From Mesorhabditis belari (Eukaryota > Nematoda > Chromadorea > Rhabditida > Rhabditidae), in contig CAUEEP010000759.1 in the NCBI GenBank assembly GCA_958450365.1, forward strand, positions 816,001 through 880,000: a DNA stretch of 64,000 nucleotides. The letters run 5' to 3'. Under the pieces are notes generated by a model, which searched no databases, was not told where the DNA came from, and was given only the letters and a program-made list of their open reading frames with translations. Position 1 is the first letter of the stretch; the number at the start of each line of letters is the position of its first letter. Shown piece after piece: positions 25,757-33,499 of the stretch. The position numbers and the translations under genes were made by a program.

Positions 25757-28700
25757 GTACGGATAAACTGTATGGAATTGGGCCAAGGAATTTTTAGTCT
25801 GTTAGTCCGAGTTTACTATATATAAAAGAAAGCAGTGTTTGTCCGTCTGCCTGGCTGTCTGTACGGATAAAACTGTATGGAATTTGTGGGCCAAGATTAG
25901 GCCAAAAAAACAAATTATTTAGCAAGTCTTAAAAGTATGCCATAAAAAATCAAAAATTCAAAATTGACTCGCACTACGGGAGGTCGAACCCGGGTCGTGT
26001 GGGTTGTAGACAAGCACACTCCCGACTGCACCACGCCGACCAGGCACGTCGTCCCCAAAACAGCAAGAAAAACCCGCCGTTAGACGTTTTCCGGCTAGTT
26101 TCAAGATAGCTTTAAAAGCTGAATTTAGCGTTAAAAAAAGTCAAGTTTCAAATTTTTTCAAATGCAAAAATATAGCCATTGACTGAATAACTCTACAGGG
26201 TTTTCCAAAAAAAAGTTAATTCAGCTCGATTTTTCTTAGTATTTCCAGTGGCTCCTGGTTGTTTTGGTGCCAAAGTGAATATTTTGAAAGGGCAAATTTT
26301 TGATATTTCACTTTCCCCCGATTTCTTGACTCCCAATTACATTGAGATTTCTAAGCCACCATGGTCATCACCATGAGACTTTTGCCATAAAATTAAAAAT
26401 GGCATCGTGGTGTCATATTAGAGTTAATATATATCTCGTAGCCGATTATGAATGATTGGGTGTAGGCGCGTCCAACCATCAAGTTTTTGGTATCATTCAA
26501 CGCATGAGATAGGGATAGGGAGTTTGATAGGGAGTTTGATAGAGAATTTGATAGGGAATTTGATAGGGATAGAGAATTTGATAGGGAATTTGATAGGGAT
26601 AGAGAATTTGATACGGAATTTGATAGGGATAGAGAATTTGATTTCAAGTCGAATGAAAGCAAATTCAAACTTTTGTTCAAACAAACCCGGTTAAGATACG
26701 AGTAAAATAAGTAGATTGCCAACGGCAAAAGAAAAAAGGGGCGGAGTCAACCTGCCTTACATATGCGCTATCTTCTATCGTATATAAGCCAGCGTAGCCA
26801 GCGTAGCCAGCGGGAAACAGACCGAAAAGGGACGAAAAAAAGGAGTTAACATGTCTGCTCCTAGTTAAAAGAGGCAGACATGTTAACTCCTTTAAATGTT
26901 TTCCTTTCCAAAAGAATAACATAATAAGCAGATTCTTTTGGAAAGAAAAACATTGAAAAACTATTATCACTGCAGTGTTACGGCTTTTTCTTTCAAAATC
27001 CCGAACCTTTCCCCGATTTTCCTTCTTTATTCTCGTCATCATCCGTGTAATCGTCAGGATATGTGTATTCCTCGTCTCTCGGATCTTCCAAAGCACTCCC
27101 CGAGATTCGATACATGAATTGCCCCTGATTTTCGTTGTTGGAGAGGCTAGAAATTGGTTGGCTAGGTGAGTGAAAAGTAAACTTCTAACGAAAAAGATCT
27201 GTCGATCCTTTTTTTGACTCAAAATATGACTTTTGACTCAAAACTTCACGCAAAGTTATGCGGCAAAAGGTTAAATCCCGCTTATAATAAACCAGGTTTA
27301 AGTTTTTAGCCAACAACTTTGCATGGATATTATATTTTGTGGCAAATTTTGGTTTCATTTGATGCGCAATTTTATTCTGCGGCGAATGATAGTCAAAATA
27401 GACAAAAATCAAAGAGTTGATGCTGAGAAAAACACGAAAAACCTTAAATTGTCAACGACAAAAAAGGATCGACAGATATTTTCGTTACAAAAATAGTGGA
27501 AAGCTTTTTCTTTCGCAATTATTAGATTTAATTGAGCATGACAGCCAAGTTGCAACTAGCTTTATTTACTGTATTCTCTCTAGTAGTAGTGCACCGAGTT
27601 GGTGGCCGAGTTGGTGACTATTTTACTATTTAACCCGTGAGCTCCTGACTAGAATACAAGACTCCTAACCACTCAGCCATGGCGGGATCAATATATAATA
27701 TATCGTATTTTCTCTAATAGTAGTGCACCGCGACGAGCCGAGTTGATGACTATTTTACGGTTTCTAAGTTTTTGCCGAAGCTCAACACTCTGGTCCCCAA
27801 CAAGATCTCATTGTCAGCTACATTTTCCGACCCCACATCGATAGGTTCTGATAAACAGTTCTCGAGATTTTGAGTAATTTAGACGACGCCCAGGGTGCAC
27901 TAGTATTAGAGAGAAGACGGTAGTTATATTCTAAGCAGGCAGAAAGACAGGCTACAGTCAGCTAGCCAGATCTAGAGTCAGCTCTGACTGACGGACACTC
28001 AGGGATTCCTATCGGCCCGGCTCAGCTTGAACAATCGTGACTCGCTTCCTGATTTATACTGCTTGTACCTCTCAATCCCCCACTAAATCTCATCGTCAGC
28101 TACATTTTCCGACCCCAAATCGATAGATTTTGATAAGCGGTTCTCGAGATTTCGAGAAATTTAGACAAAGCTCAGAGTGCACTACTATTAGAGAGAATAC
28201 AATAACAAAATTTTTACTTACTTTGTCAAATCGACAATCGTGTCCGTTCCACTGTTTACATTCAGTTGATATCGACCGTCTTTATGCGAAAAGCCTGATT
28301 GGGCAAATCTGAAAAAAAATTGATCGTTTATAATATAATTCACTTGTGCTCAAGGTATGCATTGTGCTCAAAAATCTAAACGCATCCTTTCTGTAGCACT
28401 TAATTCTTCACTTTTCTTACAGTAACTATTTGTTATCATGAAAAAGGATGAGTTTAAATTTTTGAGCACAAAATACAATGGAAAAATGCATACCTCCCAT
28501 CTGATGAAGCCCATGAAAGCGTTTTGTACTCCATAATCGCATAGGATTCGATTCCATCAGAGGCCAGTGTTAGCTGAAGAGATTAAATTACGGTATTTAT
28601 TAGAAAATGGTACAAAAAAGTACTAAGTAAAGTACTGGGATTACTATAATAGACTATAATAGACTATAATAGACTATAATAGACTTAAAAATACTTCTTT

Positions 28701-31700
28701 TTTCTTTTCTTTCTTTCTAAAGTCTATATTTTGTTTCACGATCGGGTTCGGGATCAGAAACTAATTATTATGTTAATTATTATTCAGTAATTATTATGCT
28801 AAGCCTGAATCTGTTATTCTCTCTACCGTATACCGTATTCTCTCTAACATTAGTGCACCCTGGTCATCGTCTAAATTACTCGAAATCTCGAGAACCGCTT
28901 ATCAGAACCTATTGATTTGGGATCAGAAAATGTAGCTGACGATGAGATCTTGTGGGGGATTTGAGTGTTGAGCTTCTAGGAAAAATTGGAAACCGTAAAA
29001 TAGTCATCAACTCGGCTCGCCGGGGTGCACTACTATTAGAGAGAATACGGTAAATAAAGCTAGTTGCAAAATTGCCGCCATGCTGGCATAAAGACGATAT
29101 CAACTAAATGTGAACAGTGGAACGGACACGATTGTCGATTTGAAAAAGCAAGTAAAAATTTTGTTACCGTATTTTCTCTGATAGTAGTGCACCCTGAGCG
29201 TCGCCTAAATTTCTCGAAATCTCGAGAACCGCTTATCAAAATCTATCGATTTGGGGTCGGAAAATGTAGCTGACGATGAGATCTAGTTGAGGGATTAGAG
29301 TGTTGAGATTCTGCAAAAGCTTGAAAACAGTAAGATAGGCATCAACTCGGCTCGCCGGGGTGCACTACTATTAGAGAGAATACGGTATTTGAAATAATCC
29401 AAACTATTATTATGATATATAAAGTTTGAACTTGGAACATAACTACCGGATTCTCTCTAATAGTTGTGCACCCTGAGCGCCGCCTAAATCCCTCGAAATC
29501 TCGAGAACCGCTTATCAGAACCTATCGATGTGGGATTGGAAAATGTAGCTGACGATGAGATCTAGTGGGGAATTAGAGTGGTGAGCTTCTGCAAAAACTT
29601 AGAAATCGTAAAATAGTCATCAACTCGGCACTACTATTAGAGAAAATTCTATCAATCAAGCGGTAATTCTACCACTCAAACTCGGGTTTAATTTAGCTAA
29701 ACTTCAAGATGAGTTTGAAAACCTATTAGCCTATTTTGGAGAGGAGATTTGCAGCTTTCCATTGATCAAATAAGCATAGATTAACAGTTATCTATTCTTA
29801 GAAACATTCTTAACAGTTTACAATACGATAATTATAAAAATACGCTAGTTTATTGAATACTTTTTGAGAAAAGCAAAACTTTCTTAGTTTTTTTAGTTGA
29901 TGTTTCAGAATAAATGATTTCAGAAGAAGATTTGAATGTTTAATTCGACCAAGCTCATTCCCTAAAATTCTCAAACCTGATAGGTGTTCCCGCTTTGTCG
30001 CTCTTTATTCACCATGTTTTCCCATGTAATCACAACAGCCTAAAAGGGATTTTTAGCTGAATATCTTTAAAGCGATAGTAAAAGGATTTGACTGAATAAC
30101 TTTAAAGTGATAGCAAAAGGGATTTTAGCTGAATATGTTCAAAATTATGCAGTAAATCTCGTGCATTGATACCTTAATTGGCTCCTAATTCGATTACCTC
30201 GCCTAGCAATCTCAACAAGTTCAACAAACAACAATATATTCAAATTTTAAATCTCTTTTTGGCTTTAAAAACTTTAGCAAAGCCAACTGGTCCGTGTTTT
30301 TGAAGCCATGATGCTTTGGGAGTTCATTTAAGTTTTAAAACGCATTAGAAAGCTTTAGAATTTATTAAAGCGGTATTTTTTGAGTAATAATTTGAAACCT
30401 GAAATTGTGAAAGCTTAAACTCAAACCTGTAAAGTGTTAAAATCGTCGTCGTCACTGAAAACCGAGCGAATATCATCAGAGATTTTCTTCAAAAGTGCTC
30501 GATCGGAGGAGGTACTTCTGAGAAAATTTTCGTTTCGTTTTGTTATTTTTGTGAAGATTTTTTTATATAAAAAACCATTATTGAAGCTAAAATTTCTAAA
30601 GTTTAAAGTTAAAATAGTTTTATAGCTTTTATAGATTTGGTTTTGATTTGATTTGATTTGATTTGATTTTGATTTTGATTTGATTTGATTCTATTGCTGA
30701 TTTTCTATTGCTGAAAGCATGCCTCAAGGCTAGAAAGCTTGAAACTTGTAAATGTTTGATTACATTATTGATTACATTATAGATTACATTATTGATTTCA
30801 TTATTGATTTCATTTGCATTATGATTTCTATATAATTTGCTTGTCTAAAGCTCAATGAAAGCTAAAGCTCAATGAAAGCTAAAGCTCAATGAAAGCTAAA
30901 GCTCAAATCAATGAATATGCTTCTAAATATTGGGTTGGTGAATTGAAAACTGCCGAACTTTGAACTAAAATTTCTTCAACATAAAACGATCAATTCATTC
31001 CATCAATTCCATTATTATTAACGACTTCTGCCCATTTTACAGGCAATTTTCGTCTCCTCTTTCGTAGTAGGATTTTGGTTTGTGTGTGAGACAAGTGGGA
31101 GACTCAAAAATGGAGGACTGGCGATGTCCCAGTTTGAGCATTTGAGCACTTTCTTCAAAAGAAACCCATTTTGGTGTCAATGGAAAAGTTGTAGAGAATC
31201 AAAAATCAAGCTTATAGCCAAATTTCCAGGAAGATACACTTAGTAGTTTCGCTTAAAATGCAAGTTTTGTTGCAAATTTTGTGAAAATTCGTAAATTTGA
31301 CATTTCTTGAAAACCAGTTTTTGAATCGTTCTGAAAATTTGGATATAAGCTTGATTTTTGATTCTCTACAACTTTTCCATTGACACCAAAATGGGTTTCT
31401 TTTGAAGAAAGTGCTCAAATTGTGACATATGACAATAGCCCGCAGTTTTCAATTCACCACCCCATAGAAGCTAAAGTTTCTAAAGTTTAAAGTTAAAATC
31501 GTTTTATAGCTTTTGCAAAATTCAATCCTGAGCATTCTTTGGTCAATTTTTTTGGTTACCTGATGAAGAAATTCCCGCCACTGACTGCTGAATAGTAAAC
31601 AGCGATCACAGATCGATTAAGGCCTTGAACCGATCGAATATGATCTGAAAAAGGTTTTCAAATTAAAAATTAATCTAATTCTTAAGAATCTAAAGATTCA

Positions 31701-33476
31701 GCTTAATCTTTTCCTATCTTTGCAGAAAAAAAGAGAAAATGAAAGACAAAAAGAAAGACAAAAAGACAAAAAAGAAAAGCCAAACCAGCCTAAGCTAAAC
31801 CAGCCTAAGCCAAATCAGCCTAGGCCAAACTCCAGCCTAAGCCAAACTCCAGCCTAAGCCAAACTCCAGCCTAAGCCAAACTCCAGCCTAAGCCAAACTC
31901 CAGCCTAAGCCAAGCCAGCCTAAGCCAAACTCCAGCCTAAGCTAAACCAGCCTAAGCTAAACCAGCCTAAGCCAAACCAGCCTAAGCTAAACCAGCCTAA
32001 GCCAAACCAGCCTAAGCTAAACCAGCCTAAGCCAAATCAGCCTAGGCCAAACTCCAGCCTAAGCCAAGCCAGCCTAAGCCAAACTCCAGCCTAAGCCAAA
32101 CTCCAGCCTTTCAAAGAGTTTTAAAATTTTGCTCTATTTCCTGTTTGCCTTATTCATTTCAAACAAATCGATATTGGATAAAGGTTTTTCAAAATTTAAA
32201 TTCAAATTGCACAAATTAGCACAAACCATCCGGCAAGCGTTCCCCGAAAGCCACAATTCCTTGATTCGAGACGAAAATCTCGCTTTCCGATTTGCCCAAG
32301 AAAATGATTGGAATGTCCACCGTTTTCGCGAACCAAGCGCCATCTTTTGGATTCTAAAGCTTAACAATTCAAAATTTTGTAATAAAAACAAAGAAAAATC
32401 AATCATTTGAAGTCAAATTTGTTGTTAAGCTTGTTTGTTAGCTTGTTTTAAGCTCTAATAAATCAACGGATTTTTCACCCGGAGGCTAATTTTGGATAGC
32501 CACTAAAAATTCAATTTTAAAACTTGCTTTTTGTGTTTTAAATTAAGAACTACCATCTTAAAATCGTATATTGCAATATATCGTAGTAGAAGTAGAAGAA
32601 TAGATTCTAATAGAGTATTCTAATAGGGTATTCTAATAGAAAAGCACTCTAAAATACTTGAAAAATCGTTTTTCTGAACTCTTTCGCGTGAATTGATCAA
32701 TTTGGATTGTTTTAAAGCTGTTTTGAAGCTATTTTAAAGCTGTTTTGTAGCTGTTTTGAAGCTTTTTTGTAGCTTTTTTGTAGCCTGTTTTGAAGCTGTC
32801 TTGTAGCCTGTTTGAAAGCTGTTTTAAAGCTATTTTGTAGCTGTTTGGTAGCTGTCTTGTAGCTGTCTTGTAGCCTGTTTTCAAGCTATTTTGTAGCTGT
32901 CTTGTAGCCTGTTTTAAAGCTGTTTTGAAGCTTTTTTGTAGCTTTTTTGTAGCCTGTTTGAAAGCTGTTTTAAAGCTATTTTGTAGCTGTTTGGTAGCTG
33001 TCTTGTAGCTGTCTTGTAGCTGTCTTGTAGCCTGTTTTAAAGCTATTTTGTAGCTGTCTTGTAGCCTGTTTTAAAGCTGTTTTGAAGCTGTTTTGTAGCT
33101 GTCTTGTAGCCTGTTTGAAAGCTGTTTTAAAGCTATTTTGTAGCTGTTTGGTAGCTGTCTTGTAGCTGTGTTGTAGCCTGTTTTCAAGCTGTTTTGTAGC
33201 TGTTTTGTAGCCTGTTTTAAAGCTGTTTTCAAGCTTTTAAAATACAAATTTTGTGGGCAAATATTAGGGCAATTTTGGCAATAGCTAAATTTTTTCGAAA
33301 GTATAACAAGAAAAGCCTCATATTTTTCGTCTATTCTATTGATGAAATGGTAATTTATCGATAAAAAAAGAGAAATCTCTACTCACCACATCGCCTTTGC
33401 TCACCCCGAACGGGTAAAGACCGAGCGAAACGGCGAAAAGTTGCCACAAAAGTATGAGGAGGGCTTGTAACCGCAT
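864..33476 (-). CDS. nid-1: nidogen (entactin), basement-membrane linker glycoprotein, 47 coding exons
   Basis: Nidogen is a secreted glycoprotein that bridges laminin and type IV collagen in basement membranes. Working from splice signals I find 47 exons whose phases all agree, from ATG at 33474-33476 to TAA at 864-866, totalling 4,857 coding nt (1,618 residues, close to the roughly 1.6k residues of Caenorhabditis NID-1). Domain order seen: signal peptide (MRLQALLILLWQLFAVS), NIDO (about residues 20-254), antistasin-like module (255-290), acidic linker, EGF, G2F (about 402-640), EGFs, Gln/His linker (about 740-787), EGFs to about 1311, YWTD propeller (about 1312-1580), terminal EGF. Exons are 58-176 nt; introns reach about 1.9 kb and are full of repeats. 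Exon coordinates are given in the domain entries below. I see no internal stop or frame break. The exact splice choice is least certain at exons 8, 10, 27 and 30. Confidence 0.95.
980..2426. repeat. nidogen last intron: mariner-type repeat and foldback element
   Basis: Bases about 1040-1625 are a degenerate copy of a dispersed repeat whose other copies are at 4922-5440, 21000-21530, 39160-39720 and 50975-51485. Better copies end in GGTTGGTGAATAAGTCTTTT, which resembles mariner terminal repeats, so a non-autonomous mariner is likely. Bases 2000-2237 are a separate foldback element whose ends read GTGCACTTTATCCCC and its reverse complement, with related internal arms around AAAAAGTGGTTTT. Confidence 0.6.
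2427..4541 (-). other. nid-1: nidogen exons 39-46: LDL-receptor class B (YWTD) beta-propeller
   Basis: Exons are 4450-4541, 4071-4152, 3851-3982, 3162-3261, 2975-3062, 2829-2908, 2620-2736 and 2427-2542. The propeller starts LFVARGMAIFHRG and shows successive YWTD-type strands: RIVWSDI, NVYYADSLK, HLYYTDWHRE, ELCWVDAG and RFYWTDWKD. Each blade also has the expected x-G-x-D-G or I-A-x-D-W positions (GIAIDW, RALAIDL, SCIGLDGRNRR). In vertebrate nidogen this propeller binds the laminin gamma-1 chain. The exon closes with GIIGVPDKC, leading into the last EGF. Confidence 0.95.
3426..3818. mobile_element. MITE-like element in nidogen intron
   Basis: The ends are inverted: AGTAGAGTGTGTTCC on the left and GGAACGCACTCTACT on the right, with AT-rich TTAATCGATTAAA-like DNA near the left end. 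There is no coding capacity. It sits between exons 41 and 42. Confidence 0.55.
4922..5440. mobile_element. non-autonomous mariner-type element
   Basis: The left end is AAGTTGGTGAATAAGTC and continues TTTTCGTTCCTTTTCGTACTT; the right end is the reverse complement (AAGTACGAAAAGGAAC ... TTATTCACCAAC). The terminal motif resembles mariner ends of the TTAGGTTGG type. It lies between nidogen exons 37 and 38. Its right part and flank (5215-5560) recur almost unchanged, inverted, at 39945-40290. Confidence 0.6.
6032..6460. mobile_element. foldback MITE, long inverted arms
   Basis: The two halves are reverse complements: GGGGAGTGGGGCAAATG ... GCACCTTTTTTCGCG on the left, and CGCGAAAAAGGTGCGC ... CATTTGTCCCACTCCCC on the right, with arms of roughly 180 bases. 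A related left half recurs at about 60130-60420. There is no gene inside; it lies between exons 36 and 37. Confidence 0.75.
7332..7610. repeat. foldback element plus 16-nt minisatellite
   Basis: Bases 7332-7493 form a hairpin (CGACAAATTAAACCTCGCTG against CAGCGAGGTCTGATTTGTCG); a sister copy lies at about 9528-9720. Directly after it, 7509-7607 is a run of about six copies of TGACTAGGTGCGCAAA, ending in a fragment of the foldback family at 6032 (AAAAAAGGTCGCATTTGTCC). Confidence 0.75.
8206..8970. mobile_element. two tandem copies of a MITE with TACCGTAAATA ends
   Basis: Copies at 8206-8488 and 8699-8970 start TACCGTAAATAYTG and end in TACTATTACAGTATTT, the first followed by ACGGTA. Inner motifs are conserved (CTCGTACAGTCGCGTAGTCGC; GAAAAACTCGTTCAAAGCTA). 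Other copies are at 19938-20680 and 35304-35950. They lie in the intron between exons 34 and 35. Confidence 0.75.
9995..10450. repeat. inverted and direct array of a CCGTAATCCAGAC motif
   Basis: The stretch is built from short units such as GAATACCGTAATCCAGAC and TCTAAGCTGAATACCCTAAT, with an inverted segment near 10105-10205 so that the array can fold on itself. It lies between exons 32 and 33. No coding signal is seen. Confidence 0.6.
10980..11200 (-). repeat. tRNA-like sequence followed by 9-nt minisatellite
   Basis: On the minus strand, bases about 11090-10985 contain GGCCTAGTGGTTAGTGCG (A-box-like) and CGGGTTCAATCCCCGACG (B-box-like), separated by an insert of short repeats, so this is a tRNA-derived relic and not a tRNA gene. 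Next to it, 11083-11190 repeats GAGGCCATT about 12 times. Confidence 0.5.
13198..13747. mobile_element. foldback MITE of about 550 bp
   Basis: Ends are TACCAGAGCCATTGCTTTATG and its exact reverse complement. A second inner pair of arms (AAAAACTTTTGTTTAGTACAAG and its complement, about 13290-13450) also folds. It lies in the 1.9-kb intron between exons 26 and 27. Confidence 0.75.
14100..14465 (-). mobile_element. tRNA-derived SINE-like copies
   Basis: On the minus strand 14455-14375 reads GCCTTGTGGTGTAATGATTAGCAC followed about 30 bases later by GGGTTCGAGTCCTGGCG, an A-box/B-box pair with tRNA spacing. It is followed by a body containing TTGATCCAATTGATT. A second tRNA-like B box (CGGGTTCGAGTCCCGTCGG) lies at 14143-14165. 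The repeat recurs at about 15690-15870, so this is a family and not a functional tRNA gene. Confidence 0.6.
15526..15668 (-). other. nid-1: nidogen exon 23: Gln/His-rich low-complexity linker
   Basis: This 143-nt exon lies between acceptor TTACAG and donor GTTAGA and joins its neighbours in frame. It encodes a stretch dominated by Gln (CAA and CAG mixed; 17 Gln and one His in an 18-residue run) followed by His-rich sequence (HPHRHHAHGHNGHPDP). No structured domain is visible. It forms a flexible spacer between the calcium-binding EGF and the next EGF. The tract is likely length-variable between individuals because of its repetitive CAA/CAG make-up; that is inference. Confidence 0.88.
15688..15870 (-). 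mobile_element. second copy of the tRNA-derived SINE-like repeat
   Basis: It shares CCTTGTGGTGTAATGATTTGC, GGGTTCGAGTCCCGGCGGCG and the body TTGATCCAACTGATTCCAAC with the copy at 14.1-14.5 kb. It sits in the intron between exons 22 and 23. Confidence 0.6.
15967..17276 (-). other. nid-1: nidogen exons 20-22: two EGF modules, second calcium-binding
   Basis: Exons are 17197-17276, 16219-16286 and 15967-16089. Exons 20-21 make one EGF-like module (CAHGRHVCTLPSMSC ... CECVAGYQAK). Exon 22 encodes a complete module that starts DIDECQRGEHTCDSNANC and continues CECKQGFSGDGFHC; the DIDEC start and the aromatic/Gly positions are typical of calcium-binding EGF. Phases 2, 1 and 1 at the boundaries are consistent with the neighbouring exons. 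Confidence 0.92.
16376..16890. repeat. 17-nt minisatellite
   Basis: About 30 copies of CTCTAAATCCACCTTTA with variants (CCATCTATAA, CTACCTATAA) arranged in a higher-order pattern. It lies in the intron between exons 20 and 21. Confidence 0.85.
17873..18926. repeat. 1-kb minisatellite, 16- and 18-nt units
   Basis: Units GGTACTGTTAAGGACT and GGGGTACTGTTAAGGACT alternate; the first and last parts use AAGAACC. It contains several one- to three-base deletions of the unit. It lies in the intron between exons 19 and 20 and makes up more than half of that intron. Confidence 0.9.
19502..19734. mobile_element. foldback MITE with ACCGTATTTCCTCTAATAAA ends
   Basis: The left end ACCGTATTTCCTCTAATAAA is the reverse complement of the right end, and the arms run nearly to the centre (ATCTTTTGATATATTAAAC). 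It ends only about 20 bases from exon 17 (19754-19869). Confidence 0.75.
19938..20680. mobile_element. composite palindromic MITE (TACCGTAAAT family)
   Basis: The outer ends match the copies at 8.2-8.9 kb (CGTAAATCCTGTAATAGTACC / GGTACTATTACAGGATTTACG). Inside is an additional inverted segment containing AATTGCTTTAAGAATTTT and its mirror. A similar composite is at 35304-35950. It lies between exons 16 and 17. Confidence 0.7.
21000..21530. mobile_element. mariner-type non-autonomous repeat, degenerate
   Basis: Left end GGTTGATGCATAAGTCTTTTCG and right end GAACAAAAACACTTATGCATCAACC are inverted. The body matches the repeat at 4922-5440. It lies between exons 15 and 16. Confidence 0.65.
21797..21872 (-). 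other. tRNA-like relic
   Basis: The minus strand reads TGTTCTAGTGGGTAGTGTGC and, further on, CTGGTTCGAATCCCAACAC, an A-box/B-box pair. The arms do not form a clean cloverleaf, so I treat it as a tRNA-derived repeat. Confidence 0.4.
22318..22575. repeat. 23-24-nt minisatellite (GGCCTGGTCTAGCTCTAGGTCTA)
   Basis: About eleven units, contained in the intron between exons 14 and 15 and starting close to exon 14. Confidence 0.85.
23463..23570. repeat. 11-nt minisatellite (TAGATTTGGCT)
   Basis: About nine units in the intron between exons 11 and 12, with two units shortened by one base or altered. Confidence 0.8.
23575..24268. mobile_element. large foldback element with tRNA-like sequence near its loop
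   Basis: The arms (about 240-280 bases) are reverse complements: GAGGGAACTACAACTACTTA at the left end and TAAGTAGTTGTAGTTCCCTC at the right end. The left arm runs into GTTAGCCGAGTGGCCGAGTGG, a tRNA-Ser/Leu-like A box, followed by CTGGTTCGGCTCC as B box at 23840-23858. The mirrored A box is at about 24033-24057. It lies between exons 11 and 12. Confidence 0.75.
24503..25659 (-). other. nid-1: nidogen exons 9-11: antistasin-like module and acidic linker
   Basis: Exons are 25555-25659, 25307-25393 and 24503-24678. Exon 9 encodes a cysteine module reading CPPDPYRDHCPKGCNVLTD followed by GCSLCVC, which fits the C-x-C / GC-x2-C-x-C spacing of half an antistasin (hirustasin-like) domain. Exon 10 is a Pro/Glu linker (PEIPQGNQVDEEIPDPPDSR). 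Exon 11 continues with a charged linker (about 45 residues) and begins the first EGF module (CQANSCNPNARCQ). For exon 10 the donor at 25306/25305 is required, because the neighbouring better-looking donor at 25302 would create a TGA at the junction. Confidence 0.8.
24696..24856. repeat. 6-nt/12-nt repeat (GGCATT, GGCCTT)
   Basis: It abuts the 3' splice site of nidogen exon 11. On the minus strand it has no stops and gives a long but meaningless Pro/Arg/Met/Gln frame that runs into exon 11. Confidence 0.85.
25682..26120. repeat. TGTC microsatellite, duplicated flank and tRNA-like relic
   Basis: Bases 25700-25752 are a CTGT tetranucleotide run. The flanking TTTACTATATATAAAAGAAAGC is repeated at 25810. 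On the minus strand 26045-25974 reads GGTCGGCGTGGTGCAGTCGGG and CCCGGGTTCGACCTCCCG, a tRNA-derived relic. Confidence 0.5.
26500..26960. repeat. GATAGGGA-type minisatellite and two hairpins
   Basis: Bases 26505-26640 repeat GAATTTGATAGGGA with variants. Bases 26843-26893 form a hairpin (GGAGTTAACATGTCTG and its complement), and 26898-26957 form another (AATGTTTTCCTTTCCAAAAG). They lie close to the donor of exon 8. Confidence 0.65.
27702..28203. mobile_element. MITE family with ACCGTATTCTCTCTAATAGTAG ends, copies beside exon 7
   Basis: A copy spans 27702-27921, and a partial copy (about 28050-28203) ends 18 bases before the exon 7 donor. Conserved internal motifs are CTCGAGATTTCGAG and TCATCGTCAGCTACATTTTCC. 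Other copies are at 28831-29051, 29165-29387, 29444-29650 and 38585-38812. Confidence 0.75.
28831..29650. mobile_element. three more copies of the CTCTCTAATAGTAG MITE in intron 5
   Basis: Copies at 28831-29051, 29165-29387 and 29444-29650 each begin TACCG(T/G)ATT and end in the inverted GTGCACTACTATTAGAGAGAATACGGTA or close to it. All sit in the nidogen intron between exons 5 and 6. Confidence 0.75.
29087..29152 (+). pseudogene. inverted partial copy of nidogen exon 7
   Basis: The plus strand reads AACAGTGGAACGGACACGAT and onward, the same sense sequence that exon 7 (28222-28308) carries on the minus strand. The copy has lost bases in several codons, one codon reads TAA, and the donor has changed from GTAAGT to GCAAGT. 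The homology continues through the donor into the adjoining MITE, so exon end and MITE were duplicated together. It cannot act as an exon. Confidence 0.85.
31772..32113. repeat. 14/17-nt minisatellite (CCTAAGCCAAACTCCAG)
   Basis: About 22 units alternate between AGCCTAAGCCAAAC and AGCCTAAGCCAAACTCC forms. It lies in intron 2. Confidence 0.85.
32700..33235. repeat. GTAGCTGTTTT-type minisatellite
   Basis: About 45 imperfect units of TTTTGTAGCTG, TCTTGTAGCCTG and TTTTAAAGCTG occur in nidogen intron 1, ending about 150 bases before exon 1. Confidence 0.85.
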
Positions 33477-33490
33477 CCTGGAACAAAGAT
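33477..33490 (-). promoter_or_regulatory. nid-1: probable trans-splice (or 5' UTR) acceptor before nidogen ATG
   Basis: On the minus strand the bases just before the start codon read ATCTTTGTTCCAG followed by a single G and then ATG. This is a good nematode 3' splice site one base upstream of the start. It fits addition of a spliced leader, which is common in nematode genes; an ordinary 5' UTR intron is the alternative. Confidence 0.6.
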
Positions 33491-33499
33491 ATATTGAAT

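Larger units (their letters stand above)
27007..33476 (-). other. nid-1: nidogen exons 1-8: signal peptide and NIDO domain
   Basis: Exons are 33387-33476, 32227-32353, 31560-31644, 30427-30517, 29977-30039, 28494-28573, 28222-28308 and 27007-27146. Exon 1 gives a hydrophobic leader followed by LYPFGVSKGD, the nidogen N-terminal signature. Exon 2 carries IFVSNQGIVAFGERLPDG, matching the 'vyvttNGiia' strand of NIDO. Exon 5 has AVVITWENM, exon 6 has GIESYAIMEYKTLSWASSDG, and exon 7 has FAQSGFSHKDGRYQLN, all recognisable NIDO strands. Exon 8 ends in an acidic stretch rich in Asp and Glu (EEYTYPDDYTDDDE). The NIDO domain is extracellular and shared with alpha-tectorin and mucin-4. Its function in nidogen is not well defined. 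Confidence 0.92.
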
